This document shows, piece by piece, positions 63,509-64,000 of a DNA stretch of 64,000 nt. A program made the translations under genes and the position numbers. Where the stretch lies: contig NZ_JAJTWU010000005.1 in assembly GCF_021353265.1 (NCBI RefSeq), positions 310,001 to 374,000 on the forward strand. The letters are read 5' to 3'. The notes under the pieces are model-generated. The model saw only the letters and a program-made list of their open reading frames with translations, was not told where the DNA came from and did no database searches. Source of the DNA: Pelomonas cellulosilytica (GTDB lineage Bacteria > Pseudomonadota > Gammaproteobacteria > Burkholderiales > Burkholderiaceae_C). How positions within the stretch are numbered: position 1 is the stretch's first letter; every line of letters begins with the position of its first letter.

Positions 63509-63519
63509 CCGTGGTCACC
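63484..63519. promoter_or_regulatory. Crp/Fnr-type palindromes before the DUF2892 gene
   Basis: TGTGACCGTGGTCACC (63504-63519) is one base off the CRP consensus TGTGA-N6-TCACA and contains a perfect GTGACC-GT-GGTCAC palindrome. Just upstream TTGCGTTGCATCAA (63484-63497) resembles an FNR half-site pair. They end 53 nt before the DUF2892 start and overlap the regulator stop codon. Confidence 0.55.
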
Positions 63520-63572
63520 GACGCGCGGCGCCGTGCCGCGCAGCATGAAGGCATCACTTCAAGGAGCGCTTC

Positions 63573-63767
63573 ATGTTCAAGACCAATGTCGGCGGCATCG
63601 ACCGAATCGTCCGCATCCTGGCCGGCCTCGTGCTGCTGGGGCTGGCCGTCACCGGCACCATCGGCGTGTGGGGCTACGTCGGCGTAGTGCCGCTGGCCAC
63701 TGGCCTGCTGAGCACCTGCCCGCTGTACTCGGTGCTGGGCTTCAACACCTGCCCGATGAAGGGCTGA
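63573..63767 (+). CDS. YgaP-like DUF2892 small membrane protein
   Basis: 64 residues; [27 protein letters not shown] and [27 protein letters not shown] are the DUF2892 signature, as in the membrane tail of YgaP-type rhodanese proteins. Two membrane helices and two conserved Cys. Here it has no rhodanese domain. AAGGAG six bases before the ATG. Adjacent to a Crp/Fnr regulator that probably controls it; the role may relate to sulfide or NO stress (inference). Confidence 0.88.
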   Translation: MFKTNVGGIDRIVRILAGLVLLGLAVTGTIGVWGYVGVVPLATGLLSTCPLYSVLGFNTCPMKG

Positions 63768-63795
63768 AGCCCTCGCGGAGACCGACAATGCCGCC

Positions 63796-64000
63796 ATGGA
63801 TTGCCGCCCCCGCTGCGCCGCCTGCTGCATCGCGCCGTCGATCAGCTCGCCCATTCCCGGCATGCCCGACGGCAAGCCGGCCGGCGTGCGCTGCGTGCAG
63901 CTGGACGACGACGACTGCTGCCGGCTCTTCGGCCGGCCCGAGCGCCCGGCTGTCTGCGGCTCGCTGCAGCCCAGCGAGTTGATGTGCGGCGACAGCCGCG
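63796..64000 (+). CDS. YkgJ-family cysteine-cluster protein (N-terminal part)
   Basis: Partial: the gene runs off the right edge after about 68 codons. [40 protein letters not shown] and [16 protein letters not shown] are the conserved Cys motifs of YkgJ-family zinc/iron-chelating-type proteins. The full protein is probably 80-120 residues. ATG 63796 is 28 nt after the DUF2892 stop in the same direction. Confidence 0.85.
   Translation, partial: MDCRPRCAACCIAPSISSPIPGMPDGKPAGVRCVQLDDDDCCRLFGRPERPAVCGSLQPSELMCGDSR

Overview
The window is high-GC DNA with the gene style of a betaproteobacterium of the order Burkholderiales, most likely the Roseateles/Mitsuaria/Rubrivivax part (inference). Pointers are the mnmG-rsmG-parA block, a PrkA-YeaH-SpoVR set, a PEP-CTERM protein, DUF4892-OmpA proteins and a QueE with the long C-x14-C-x2-C cysteine spacing. 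No rRNA, tRNA, insertion sequence, integrase or CRISPR array was seen.

Layout. 1-16 kb: rRNA hydroxylation gene rlhA, a chemoreceptor, a propeller-Y_Y_Y-GGDEF protein, and an AAA ATPase downstream of a MacB-like ABC exporter (permease, adaptor, ATPase). Divergent to the exporter is an NtrC-type regulator/histidine kinase pair; the shared intergenic region holds a sigma-54 promoter and two tandem palindromic activator sites. A membrane-tethered receiver follows. 16-24 kb: MFS exporter, queuosine genes (a triplicated QueD-like protein and QueE), DUF1232, OmpW, GDSL lipoprotein, MazG-like enzyme, DnaQ-like exonuclease, GNAT. 24-30 kb: an HNH-like protein, WYL regulator, a yqjD/E/K-like membrane stress operon, cobalamin adenosyltransferase and an FAD-linked 2-hydroxyacid dehydrogenase. 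30-39 kb: secreted GH3 glycosidase plus esterase (xylan-type), class A beta-lactamase, second chemoreceptor, a NIPSNAP/monooxygenase/ArsR operon, a lower-GC patch, and a Gdx-type guanidinium exporter. 39-46 kb: PrkA/YeaH/SpoVR, PEP-CTERM protein. 45.5-64 kb: parB, argC, pirin, a three-gene conflict-type operon, three tandem DUF4892-OmpA genes, two GNATs, parA, rsmG, mnmG, a Crp/Fnr regulator with a small membrane protein, and the start of a YkgJ-type gene.

Most notable. (1) The operon at 49296-54411 combines a duplicated SLATT-like membrane protein, a DUF4062-TPR-barrel-2TM protein and a DUF4145/HEPN-TRAFs-binding protein, a plausible uncharacterised immune or signalling system. (2) The 366-residue QueD-like protein is three PTPS folds in one chain whose active-site residues are split between repeats. 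(3) The ABC exporter appears to be driven by sigma-54 with an almost leaderless mRNA. (4) Three parS sites lie inside mnmG and rsmG, while parA and parB are separated by about 12.5 kb.
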